Below, in pieces: positions 25,904 to 33,349 of a DNA stretch of 51,700 bases (its first letter is position 1; every line of letters starts with the position of its first letter). The stretch is taken from assembly GCA_014805015.1 (NCBI GenBank), contig JAAUYQ010000071.1:1-51700 (forward strand), in the 5' to 3' direction. Source of the DNA: Clostridia bacterium (GTDB taxonomy: Bacteria; Bacillota; Clostridia; Christensenellales; Christensenellaceae). The translations under genes were made by a program, and so were the position numbers. Under the pieces are notes generated by a model that was not told the DNA's origin, did not search any database, and was given only the letters and a program-made list of their open reading frames with translations.

Positions 25904-27415
25904 TCAGCTGGCCTGTTCTTCGGCGTCATCGCCGCGGACGCTCTTCGGAATCTCTACCTTACGGTCGCAGGCAACGTGGCCGCAGTTGCCGCACGCCGCA
26001 GCGCCCTGGCCGTTCGTTGTATCCACACGCTTGTCGAGGACAGCGTTGATTACGCCGTTGTACGGATAGTGACCGCAGGCCCAGATTTCGTCGGCCTTCA
26101 CCTTCCACTTCTCAGCAATCGGGTCGGTCTTGGCTGTCAGTACCTCAACGCCCTCGAGGTCGAGATCCTGTGTCGGGTGCGCGCCGGAGACTTTGACTGC
26201 CTGACGCAGACCGTCCGGATTATCCAGCAGCGGGCACGGCCGAAGCAGATTGTCGCTGAACGGCTGCCCTTCCTGGTAAGCGTGGAACAGCGGGCTGCTG
26301 AGGGCCTCTTCGAGCGTGCACTCATTGATGTTGTGCGTGGCGTAGTGAATGAACGCACACGGCTCGCAGTCGCCGTTGGAGTTGATGTGGAAATAGCGCC
26401 GTCCGCCGGCAATGCAGCCGCCGACATATTCGCCGTCGTTCCAGAAGTCCAGGATGAACAGTGGCTTGTACTCGCGCATTTCGCGGACACGCTGATACAT
26501 GTAAGCTCGCTGCTCGGGCGTGACGCACAGATCCATGACCGCATCCTTACCGATCGGCATGTAGGTGAACAGCCAGCCGAACAGGCAGCCGGCATCAATC
26601 AGCATGTCGTTCCACTCGTCGCTGGCGATGGTCTTGTAGTTCTGGCTGGTATAGCAGGCACTGTAGCCGAAGGGGATACCGGCGTCCCTAAGCAGCTTCA
26701 TGCCGCGCATAACCTTCGCATAGGTGCCCTTGCCGCGGCGGGCATCTGTTTCTTCTTCTGTACCTTCAACAGAGATCATGAAGGTGAAGTTGCCCACGCG
26801 GAGCAGATCTTCCACGAAGTCTTCATCAATCAGAGTCGCGTTCGTGAAAGCACCAAAAGCGCAGTCAGAGTGCTTTTCAGCCAGACGGATCAGGTCTCTC
26901 TTGCGGACGAGCGGCTCGCCGCCGGAGAACAGGTACATGTAGATACCGAACTCCTTGCCCTGCGTGATGATCTCATCCATCTTCTCGTAGGTGAGGTTGT
27001 AGTGCTTGCCGTACTCCGCTGCCCAGCAGCCGAGGCACTTGAGGTTGCAGGCTGAGGTGGGATCCATCAGGATGGCCCACGGCACGTTAATGCCCATTTC
27101 CTTGCCGCGCTCACGGGCAATAGGCATACCCTTGACACCAGAGTTCAGGAAATAGTTGAGCACGAAGCTCTTCAGATACTGCGGGTTCACTTCCGTCAGA
27201 ACGCGCTTCATCAGCACGCCCTGCCAGGTCTGCTGATCCCACCAGTTCTGCATCAGCTGAACGGTATTGTGCCACTGATTACCCTCGGTGAACTTGTCTG
27301 CCCACTGCAGCAGCTTGGGCAGGTTCTCAACTGGGTCTTTTTCCAGATACTTGAACGCTCCGCTGAATGCTACGTTGGTCGCTGTAGCCTTCAGTGCGTC
27401 GGTGACTTTTGCCAT
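25904..27415 (-). CDS. Radical SAM protein of unknown substrate
   Basis: A 503-residue protein with a helical N-terminal region (1-110), a radical SAM core and a Cys-rich C-terminus. The cluster motif is CNLKCLGC (Cys123, 127, 130), the CxxxCxxC signature; FSGGEPLVRKRDL matches the GGEP motif. Later cysteines, in GGCIAGGRR, CEPCAF, RPCPLLDN, WACGHYP and CGNCGHVACDRK, may bind additional clusters as in SPASM-type proteins. The reaction is unknown. ATG 27415 follows AGGT with short spacing; upstream in-frame codons overlap the promoter. It is a single gene, between its own palindrome-bearing promoter and terminator. Confidence 0.87.
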   Translation of the reverse strand: MAKVTDALKATATNVAFSGAFKYLEKDPVENLPKLLQWADKFTEGNQWHNTVQLMQNWWDQQTWQGVLMKRVLTEVNPQYLKSFVLNYFLNSGVKGMPIARERGKEMGINVPWAILMDPTSACNLKCLGCWAAEYGKHYNLTYEKMDEIITQGKEFGIYMYLFSGGEPLVRKRDLIRLAEKHSDCAFGAFTNATLIDEDFVEDLLRVGNFTFMISVEGTEEETDARRGKGTYAKVMRGMKLLRDAGIPFGYSACYTSQNYKTIASDEWNDMLIDAGCLFGWLFTYMPIGKDAVMDLCVTPEQRAYMYQRVREMREYKPLFILDFWNDGEYVGGCIAGGRRYFHINSNGDCEPCAFIHYATHNINECTLEEALSSPLFHAYQEGQPFSDNLLRPCPLLDNPDGLRQAVKVSGAHPTQDLDLEGVEVLTAKTDPIAEKWKVKADEIWACGHYPYNGVINAVLDKRVDTTNGQGAAACGNCGHVACDRKVEIPKSVRGDDAEEQAS

Positions 27416-27533
27416 GTTGACCTCCGAAAAACGTATGTATAACAGAAATATGAGTCCATGGAAAACAGCGCGGGTGCCGAGCGGGGATATAATAAGATGA
27501 ATAAAAAGCTCGCAGAATACTCCCGCTTGTTTT

Positions 27534-27557
27534 CTCAACGTAATATATTACGTTGAG
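27534..27557. promoter_or_regulatory. 24-bp perfect palindrome, candidate operator
   Basis: The left arm CTCAACGTAA (27534-27543), a TATA centre and the right arm TTACGTTGAG (27548-27557) form a perfect palindrome. It covers the predicted -10 of the radical SAM promoter. Size and symmetry fit a TetR-type dimer site, but no TetR gene is in the window. Confidence 0.72.
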
Positions 27558-27574
27558 TGTGACAAAACTGTCAA
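27545..27574 (-). promoter_or_regulatory. Promoter of the radical SAM gene
   Basis: On the minus strand a perfect -35 TTGACA (27569-27574) is followed after 18 bp by TAATAT (27545-27550), inside the palindrome. The leader before the ATG is about 120 nt. Confidence 0.65.
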
Positions 27575-27631
27575 ATTTCTGTGAACACCTGAACATGCAT
27601 GAGGCCGCACGCGCCCAGGCAGACAGAGAGC

Positions 27632-27669
27632 AAAAAAAGACCGCGATCGGCACAAAACGGTCGCGGTCT
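27632..27669 (-). terminator. Intrinsic terminator of the flavin reductase operon
   Basis: AGACCGCG (27638-27645) pairs with CGCGGTCT (27662-27669); further pairs extend the stem with one wobble. On the minus strand a run of seven T follows (A run 27632-27638). Confidence 0.85.
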
Positions 27670-27683
27670 CCAGATTCCAGAAC

Positions 27684-28232
27684 TCAGAGCGACGCACCAA
27701 GCGCGGCTGCCTGGGCGCAGCCGTCTGTCTTTTCGATGTCGCCTTCATTAAACACACCCGGGATGAGAACGTGCCCGACCGGGTTCCACTTCATCAGCGC
27801 CGCGGAGCGTTCAATCGGCACGCGGGCCCCGTCGATGACACTCATGTCATCTTCCTCGCAGCAGATAATCGTGGCGTAGCCTTTGCCGGCAATGTCCTTT
27901 TCACCGATCATGAAGGCAAAGCACTTGTCGAGGACTTCCTTGATCTGTGCCGGCAGCGTGTACCAGTAGACAGGGGTCGCAAACACAATCACATCGGCCT
28001 CGAGGATTCTGGGCGCAAGCCGGTTGAACTCCTCACCAAAGACGCAGGCGCGGCCCTCTTCCGAGTAGCAGCGCATGCAGGCGTGACAGCCGCCAACCTC
28101 ATGAAAGGCTGCGTCGAAGCGTTCCACCTCGTGCCCGTTTGCCTCTGCGGCCTCCGTGAAGGCGGAGATCATGGCCGCTGTATTGCCTTTGGGACGCGGG
28201 CTGCCGTTGAGCACGATAATCTTCTTGCTCAT
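27684..28232 (-). CDS. NADPH-dependent FMN reductase / flavodoxin-like protein
   Basis: A 182-residue flavodoxin-fold oxidoreductase. GSPRPKGNT at residues 10-18 binds the FMN phosphate. GGCHACMRC at 47-55 is the Cys-containing segment of iron-sulfur-flavoprotein-like and multimeric flavodoxin reductases, and PVYWYTLPAQIKEVLDK is the isoalloxazine loop. It probably transfers electrons from NAD(P)H to quinones or other electrophiles. It starts 3 bp after the NTF2-like gene on the same strand, divergent from an HxlR regulator that likely controls both. Confidence 0.88.
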   Translation of the reverse strand: MSKKIIVLNGSPRPKGNTAAMISAFTEAAEANGHEVERFDAAFHEVGGCHACMRCYSEEGRACVFGEEFNRLAPRILEADVIVFATPVYWYTLPAQIKEVLDKCFAFMIGEKDIAGKGYATIICCEEDDMSVIDGARVPIERSAALMKWNPVGHVLIPGVFNEGDIEKTDGCAQAAALGASL

Positions 28233-28235
28233 GCT

Positions 28236-28622
28236 CTATTTTACCTCAATCGTGTCGGAGTTCTGGTTGTACGCCTTGGCCACGCACTTCCATTCGCCGT
28301 CCATCTTCAGCAGGAGCAGCACGTCAGAGAAGTCGATCCGGCCGCCCCATCCTTCCTCAAGAACGCGGACCACAGCCATATTCTCTTCCACCATCAGCAC
28401 GTCCACTCGTGCTTTGTAGGCATCATTACCCGGTGTTGTGTCGACGTTCCTGTAGAACTGTTCAATGGAACCGTGCTCAAGCTCGCCGTTGAGGACGCCG
28501 AACAGCACTGCATCGTCGGCAAACAGTTCCCGCGCATACTTGCTGTCCCCTTCGGCAACACTGCGCACAAATTTCTCAGCCGCTTTCTGGACGGCATCAT
28601 ACTCGCTGATTTCGGACCGCAT
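28236..28622 (-). CDS. NTF2-like (DUF4440/lumazine-binding type) protein
   Basis: A 128-residue protein with the SnoaL/NTF2-like pattern: an N-terminal helix (YDAVQKAAEKFVRSVAEGD), ELFADDAVLFGVLNGE, then strands ending LLLLKMDGEWKCVAKAYN. Such cone-shaped alpha+beta folds bind small hydrophobic ligands, and the ligand here is unknown. GAAAGGAAAAAGGA lies before ATG 28622. It is the first gene of the two-gene operon with the flavin reductase. Confidence 0.8.
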   Translation of the reverse strand: MRSEISEYDAVQKAAEKFVRSVAEGDSKYARELFADDAVLFGVLNGELEHGSIEQFYRNVDTTPGNDAYKARVDVLMVEENMAVVRVLEEGWGGRIDFSDVLLLLKMDGEWKCVAKAYNQNSDTIEVK

Positions 28623-28720
28623 ATTCCTTTTTCCTTTCCTGCAGATAGACTGAATCCCCGTTACATACTACAATTCTAATGTGAACATGATCCGGAACAA
28701 GTACGCACATTTGCGTGCAG

Positions 28721-28740
28721 TACTTTCTAGGCGGAAAGTA
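28721..28740. promoter_or_regulatory. Candidate HxlR operator
   Basis: TACTTTC (28721-28727) and GAAAGTA (28734-28740) form a perfect dyad around 6 bp. TACT/AGTA ends resemble sites of the YodB/CatR (HxlR) group. It lies 28 bp before the HxlR start in the divergent intergenic region. An imperfect dyad (AAGTAC...GTACTT) lies just upstream at 28699-28726. Confidence 0.55.
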
Positions 28741-28768
28741 TATTACAGAAAGGGGAGTGAACTCCTGT

Positions 28769-29101
28769 ATGGAGGAGCGCTGCATATCTGCAGAGAATCT
28801 GCAGGAGACAGGCTTCAGCTACACACTGTCGCTGATCAACGGTAAATACAAAATGCCTATCCTTTATACCCTGATGGAGTTTGGGATTGTCCGTTTCAAT
28901 GCACTCAAGAAATACATCGGCAGCATTTCCTACAAGACCCTGAGCGCCACGCTGAAAGAGCTGGAGAGGGACCAGCTCGTGCGGCGGCAGGAGTATCCAC
29001 AGATCCCCCCAAAAGTGGAATACTCGCTCACTGAGCGCGGCCGGTCTCTCATACCGATCCTGGACACTATGTGCGCCTGGGGCGATGATCATCGGCTGTA
29101 G
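28769..29101 (+). CDS. HxlR-family winged-helix regulator
   Basis: A 110-residue MarR-related regulator with the HxlR pattern: SLINGKYKMPILYTLMEFGIVRFNALKKYIGSISYKTLSATLKELERDQLVRRQEYPQ, then PPKVEYSLTERGRSLIPILD. Cys5 near the N-terminus matches the redox-sensing position of YodB (Cys6). ATG 28769 is chosen for AAGGGGAG upstream. It is divergent from the NTF2-like/flavin reductase operon, so it probably represses that operon and itself, and is relieved by electrophile or disulfide stress (inference from family). Confidence 0.88.
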   Translation: MEERCISAENLQETGFSYTLSLINGKYKMPILYTLMEFGIVRFNALKKYIGSISYKTLSATLKELERDQLVRRQEYPQIPPKVEYSLTERGRSLIPILDTMCAWGDDHRL

Positions 29102-29110
29102 CGCGGCAGA

Positions 29111-29161
29111 TTCTCACAAAACGTGAACAAAAGTATCAGAATCTGTGAGAAAGTATCAGAA
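29111..29161. promoter_or_regulatory. Operator-like repeats upstream of the DeoR gene
   Basis: AAGTATCAGAA occurs at 29131-29141 and 29151-29161, spaced exactly 20 bp (two helical turns). TTCTCACA (29111-29118) and TGTGAGAA (29144-29151) form a perfect 8-bp dyad that interlocks with them. They lie just upstream of the -35 box, consistent with autoregulation by the DeoR protein. Confidence 0.55.
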
Positions 29162-29165
29162 CTTC

Positions 29166-29195
29166 TTGTTTGATCCGTGCTGGTCCCCATATAAT
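29166..29195 (+). promoter_or_regulatory. Promoter of the DeoR-dehydrogenase unit
   Basis: A perfect TATAAT (29190-29195) lies 30 bp before the gene, with TTGTTT (29166-29171) 18 bp upstream as the -35. Confidence 0.68.
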
Positions 29196-29225
29196 GGATG
29201 GAAATCAACTAGAAGCGGGGGCTGC

Positions 29226-29984
29226 ATGAAAGAAGAGAGGCGTGAGGCCATTAAGGAGCTGCTGCGCACGCAGGGCGAGGTAAAGCTCAAGGATCTGGAG
29301 CAGCAGTTCGCGGACTGCTCAAGTATGACACTGCGGCGCGATCTCAAATTCCTCGAGGACAACGGCTTCGTGAAACGCACCCGGGGCGGGGCGGTCGCGA
29401 TGAGTCAGCTGAGCGCAGCGGCAGAGGATCTTTATTCGGAGCGTGTGCTCGAAAACGTGCGCGAGAAGAGCCTGATTGCCAGAAAAGCGCAGCAGTTTGT
29501 GGAAAAGGGCTGCTCCATCTACATTGACAGCGGCACGACCATGATGCTGTTTACGAGGGAACTGGCAGATGAGCATCTGTCCGTGCTGACGAGCGGCGTC
29601 AACATTGCCATGGAGCTGCTGAAAAAACAGAAGCCCCAGGTGACACTGATCGGGGGTCAGGTGAACCGCAGCACGATTTCTGTCTCCGGTATCAGTTCTG
29701 CGGCCATGATCCGCGAAGTGAACATCGATACCGCTTTCATCGCAGCCTCCGGGTATTCAAAGTCCAACGGTTTCACCAGCGGAACGTACACAGAATGCGA
29801 GATCAAACGGGAAGTGCTGCGCCGGGCACGGCAGCGGATTATCCTGATGGACAGTCAGAAGGTCGACCGGGTCATGGCCTTCACGTTTGCCGGCATGCAG
29901 GATGTGGACGTGCTCGTCACGGACTCGGGTCTGCCGGATGAAGTGATGCGGCGGGCGCGGGAATGCGGCGTGGAAGTCGTCTGA
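29226..29984 (+). CDS. DeoR/GlpR-family sugar-phosphate-responsive repressor
   Basis: A 252-residue regulator. The N-terminal helix-turn-helix (ERREAIKELLRTQGEVKLKDLEQQF...MTLRRDLKFLEDNGFVKRTRGGAV) is the DeoR signature. The C-terminal sensor is isomerase-like (IYIDSGTTMMLFTREL, VTLIGGQVNRSTISVSG, AASGYSKSNGFTSGTYTE). Such proteins bind phosphorylated sugars. ATG 29226 follows AGCGGGGG. The adjoining dehydrogenase, 16 bp downstream, is the likely target and suggests a sorbose- or polyol-phosphate effector. Confidence 0.92.
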   Translation: MKEERREAIKELLRTQGEVKLKDLEQQFADCSSMTLRRDLKFLEDNGFVKRTRGGAVAMSQLSAAAEDLYSERVLENVREKSLIARKAQQFVEKGCSIYIDSGTTMMLFTRELADEHLSVLTSGVNIAMELLKKQKPQVTLIGGQVNRSTISVSGISSAAMIREVNIDTAFIAASGYSKSNGFTSGTYTECEIKREVLRRARQRIILMDSQKVDRVMAFTFAGMQDVDVLVTDSGLPDEVMRRARECGVEVV

Positions 29985-30000
29985 ATTTGAGGTGAGAGAT

Positions 30001-31263
30001 TTGAAAAGCAAAGCAGTCCGGATCCACGGGAAGAACGACCTGCGTCTGGAAACAGTGGAACTGCCGGAGATCACAGACGATGAGATCCTGGCCAGGGTTG
30101 TCTCAGACAGTCTTTGCATGTCGAGCTACAAGGCCGCTGTGCAGGGCGGCAGCCACAAGCGGGTGCCGGACAACGTCGAGGCGAACCCCGTGATGATTGG
30201 TCATGAGTTCTGCGGCGAAGTGGTCAGTGTCGGCAGGAATGTTGAGCAGTACGCCAGCCCCGGAGACAAATTCACGGTGCAGCCGGCCATGTTCTACAAG
30301 GGCTCCCTGGATGCCCCAGGATATTCCTATCCTTTTTACGGCGGTGATGCGACCTACATTGTTATCCCGAAAGAAGTCTTTGAGACCGGCTGCTTCCTTA
30401 AATATGACGGTGAAGCTTATTACATGGGCAGCCTGGCAGAGCCGATGAGCTGCTGTCTCGGGGGATTCCACTGCTGCTACCACATGCAGCCCGGCGTATA
30501 CGAACACAGCATGGGTATCCAGGAAGGCGGCAACATGGCCATACTGGCAGGCGTCGGTCCCATGGGTCTTGGGATGATAGACTATGCGCTCCACGGCCCG
30601 AGAAGGCCGAAGCTCCTGGTGGTCACGGATATTGATCCGGAGCGTCTGGCCCGTGCAGAAAAGCTGTTCCCGGCGGCCGAGGCAGAAAAGCAGGGCGTTG
30701 AGCTTCATTTCGTGAATACAGCCGACAAGACGGCAGAAGACATTCTGGACTGCACAGACGGACGCGGCTTCAATGATGTCTTTGTCATGGCACCGGTCAA
30801 GCCCGTTGTGGAGATGGGCGACAGACTGCTGGCCGCGGACGGATGCATGAATTTCTTTGCCGGCCCTACGAATCCTGAGTTCAGTGCTGACCTGAACCTG
30901 TACAATGTCCATTACGGCCAGACGCATCTGTGCGGCAACTCCGGCGGCAATACGGATGACATGAAGGAGTTCCTGGAGATGGCTGCGCGCAGCGAGCTCG
31001 ATCCATCCATTATGGTCACGCATGTCGGCGGTCTTGACGCAGTGGTGGATGCAACGCTGAACCTGCCGAACATTCCCGGGGGCAAGAAACTGATCTATAC
31101 GCAGATCAGCATGCCGCTCACCGCTATCTCGGATTTTGCCGCTCTGGGTGAGCATGATCCGATCTTTGCCGAGCTGGCCCGGATCACGGATGCCAATCAG
31201 GGGCTCTGGAGTGCGGAGGCCGAGAAGTATCTGCTTGCGAACGCGAAGCCGATCGGGGATTGA
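30001..31263 (+). CDS. Zinc-type dehydrogenase resembling L-sorbose-1-phosphate reductase
   Basis: A 420-residue medium-chain dehydrogenase/reductase. It starts (M)KSKAVRIHGKNDLRLETVELPEI, with Cys39 and GHEFCGEVVSVG (His68-Glu69) at the metal site and the Rossmann motif ILAGVGPMGLGMIDY. The overall pattern resembles SorE-type reductases that make sorbitol-6-phosphate (glucitol-6-phosphate) from sorbose-1-phosphate. TTG 30001 is preferred because GAGGTGAG lies about 5 nt upstream; GTG 29992 has no ribosome site. No sugar PTS genes are adjacent, so the substrate remains tentative. Confidence 0.84.
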   Translation: MKSKAVRIHGKNDLRLETVELPEITDDEILARVVSDSLCMSSYKAAVQGGSHKRVPDNVEANPVMIGHEFCGEVVSVGRNVEQYASPGDKFTVQPAMFYKGSLDAPGYSYPFYGGDATYIVIPKEVFETGCFLKYDGEAYYMGSLAEPMSCCLGGFHCCYHMQPGVYEHSMGIQEGGNMAILAGVGPMGLGMIDYALHGPRRPKLLVVTDIDPERLARAEKLFPAAEAEKQGVELHFVNTADKTAEDILDCTDGRGFNDVFVMAPVKPVVEMGDRLLAADGCMNFFAGPTNPEFSADLNLYNVHYGQTHLCGNSGGNTDDMKEFLEMAARSELDPSIMVTHVGGLDAVVDATLNLPNIPGGKKLIYTQISMPLTAISDFAALGEHDPIFAELARITDANQGLWSAEAEKYLLANAKPIGD

Positions 31264-31443
31264 GCAGGCAGGCTGCTCCGCTGCCAGCACGTGAATCATA
31301 CAGCCGCAGGGATCGGCCGGGGATGCCGGGTCCGGCGGCTGCTTTTATGTCCCGCGGCTTCTGGGTGCGTGAGGTCCGTCGCTGCAGTGGGCAGTGCGCA
31401 GAAAGAGGAGCAGGAAACAGAGCCGTCGGCAGCAGCCTGGAAA

Positions 31444-31473
31444 TGGACGCCGCATCCGGTGTGACCGTATAAT
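31444..31473 (+). promoter_or_regulatory. Promoter of cysS
   Basis: TGGACG (31444-31449), an 18-bp spacer and a perfect TATAAT (31468-31473) lie 21 bp before cysS. The leader is very short, and no T-box could fit between promoter and gene. Confidence 0.62.
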
Positions 31474-31494
31474 ACAGGCAGCTGACAGGAGGTT

Positions 31495-32892
31495 ATGTTG
31501 AAAATCACGAATACAATGTCCGGCCGCAAGGAGGAACTCGTCCCGCAGAAGGAGGGCGAGTTCAACATTTATGCCTGCGGCCCGACAGTATATAACTATA
31601 TTCATATCGGCAACGCCCGGCCGCTGATCGTATTTGATACGCTGCGCCGCTACCTTGAATACCGCGGCAGCAAAGTCAACTACGTGCAGAACTTCACGGA
31701 TGTGGATGATAAGATGATCCGCGGAGCCAATGAGGAAGGCGTGACGATTCAGGAGCTCGGTAAGCGCTACATAGATGCTTATTTTGAGGACGCCGGCGCG
31801 CTCAATGTGCGCCCGGCCACAGTGCATCCCAAGGCAACCGAGCATATTCCGGAGATCATTGACCTGATATCACGCCTGATCGACAGCGGCCACGCCTATG
31901 TGCTGGACGGTGATGTCTACTACGAAACGTCTTCGTTTCCCGAATACGGGAAACTCAGCGGTCAGAATCTCGAGGATCTCGAGCTCGGCGCCCGGATTGA
32001 TGTGAATGAGCAGAAGCGACATCCGGCAGACTTTGCCCTCTGGAAGGCAAAAAAAGAGGGCGAGCCGGCCTGGGAAAGTCCCTGGGGTGAAGGCCGTCCC
32101 GGCTGGCATATTGAGTGCTCAGCGATGAGTATGAAATACCTGGGTGAGACGCTGGACCTGCACGGCGGCGGCCAGGACCTGAAGTTCCCGCATCATGAAA
32201 ACGAAATCGCGCAGAGCGAAGGTGCCACAGGGAAACCGTTCTCCAACTGCTGGATGCACAACGGCTACATCAATATCAATGGGGCAAAGATGAGCAAGTC
32301 GGCCGGCAACTTTCTGACGGTGCGCGATGTGCTTGAGCGCTACGACGGACTGGTGCTGCGTCTTTTCATGCTGAGTGCCCACTACGCGAATCCACTCAAT
32401 TTCTCAGATGATCTGCTGGATCAGGCGCAGAAGGCGTGGGAACGCATCCGCAATTTCCGTGAGAACCTGAAGTACCTGATGGAGCATCCGGCCAAGACGG
32501 ATGCCGATCCGGACACCCTGATCGCTGCTCTGGCAGACGAATTCAATGCTGCGATGGATGACGATCTCAATGCAGCCGGCGCTATTGGCGTCCTGTTTGA
32601 CTATGTCAAGAAGATCAACACGCTGTTTGAGAATGGTGCGGGTCGGGAGGCGGCCGAAAAGGCCCTCCGGGCATTCGATGAACGGCTCGACGTCCTTGGT
32701 CTTCTCAGACCGGATACAGAAGACGGCCTGCCGGAAGAGGTCGAACGGCTGGTGGCAGAGCGGGCAGAGGCCCGCAGCCGGAAGGACTGGGCAGCATCGG
32801 ATGCGCTCCGGGATCAGATTCACGCGCTCGGATATGATATCAAGGATACCAAGGACGGGGCGAAGGTGAGCAGACTGGAGGCGGCGAAATGA
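31495..32892 (+). CDS. cysS: Cysteinyl-tRNA synthetase
   Basis: A 465-residue class I aminoacyl-tRNA synthetase that charges tRNA-Cys. The HIGH-type motif HIGN is at residues 37-40, after zinc-ligand Cys28 ([10 protein letters not shown]); KMSKS is at 265-269. [15 protein letters not shown] and [18 protein letters not shown] supply the other zinc ligands. ATG 31495 is only 2 nt from AGGAGG (31487-31492). TTG 31498, which would start MKITNTMSG, has a better 5-nt spacing and fits the family N-terminus. The stop overlaps the next start by 4 bp. Confidence 0.96.
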   Translation: MLKITNTMSGRKEELVPQKEGEFNIYACGPTVYNYIHIGNARPLIVFDTLRRYLEYRGSKVNYVQNFTDVDDKMIRGANEEGVTIQELGKRYIDAYFEDAGALNVRPATVHPKATEHIPEIIDLISRLIDSGHAYVLDGDVYYETSSFPEYGKLSGQNLEDLELGARIDVNEQKRHPADFALWKAKKEGEPAWESPWGEGRPGWHIECSAMSMKYLGETLDLHGGGQDLKFPHHENEIAQSEGATGKPFSNCWMHNGYININGAKMSKSAGNFLTVRDVLERYDGLVLRLFMLSAHYANPLNFSDDLLDQAQKAWERIRNFRENLKYLMEHPAKTDADPDTLIAALADEFNAAMDDDLNAAGAIGVLFDYVKKINTLFENGAGREAAEKALRAFDERLDVLGLLRPDTEDGLPEEVERLVAERAEARSRKDWAASDALRDQIHALGYDIKDTKDGAKVSRLEAAK

Positions 32893-33287
32893 TCCGGCTC
32901 GCGGAGCAGGCGGCAGCCAGCGCTGCCGGGAGCAGCGTCGTTGACAGCTCGATGAACATGATGGTGATCTTCGATGTCTTCATCGCCGTGTACCTGCTGT
33001 ACTACGCCATTAAAGGGGACGGGAAGCTGTACGAGAACGATTTTCCCAAGGCCATGCAGGAGGAGCACCGCAGCCTGCTGCGAAAGTTCTGCTGGATAAC
33101 GGGTGTGCCCATGCTGGTCCTTTCCGTTCTGGAATACATGTATTCTTACCGGTCCATGTGGTCCTACATTGTGATCGGATACGGCCTTACCTGTGTGGTG
33201 GTCTATGTGATTGTGTTCCGGGTGCGTTTCGGCAGGTATCTTAAGCCCGAGAAAAGCGCTGCTCCAGCTAAGAGCAGAAAAAAATAA
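32889..33287 (+). CDS. Small membrane protein of unknown function
   Basis: A 132-residue protein with three likely membrane spans, at about 22-42 (MMVIFDVFIAVYLLYYAI), 68-84 and 91-112, and a Lys-rich C-terminal tail (EKSAAPAKSRKK). I recognise no family. ATG 32889 overlaps the cysS stop, so translation is coupled. In many Bacillota a mini-ribonuclease III gene follows cysS; it is not here. A terminator follows. Confidence 0.72.
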   Translation: MIRLAEQAAASAAGSSVVDSSMNMMVIFDVFIAVYLLYYAIKGDGKLYENDFPKAMQEEHRSLLRKFCWITGVPMLVLSVLEYMYSYRSMWSYIVIGYGLTCVVVYVIVFRVRFGRYLKPEKSAAPAKSRKK

Positions 33288-33295
33288 GGTATGAG

Positions 33296-33325
33296 CCGCG
33301 CTTCCGGCCGGGAGGGCGGTTTTTC
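33296..33325 (+). terminator. Intrinsic terminator of the cysS unit
   Basis: CCGCGCTTCC (33296-33305) pairs with GGGAGGGCGG (33310-33319) with one mismatch and one wobble around GGCC, followed by TTTTT. Confidence 0.72.
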
Positions 33326-33349
33326 TGCGGAACGACAAGGGGGATAGAG

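Noticed and set aside
25976..27055. A 359-residue plus-strand frame opposite the radical SAM gene
   Set aside because: The minus-strand protein has the CxxxCxxC and GGEP motifs; the plus-strand frame is a compositional shadow.
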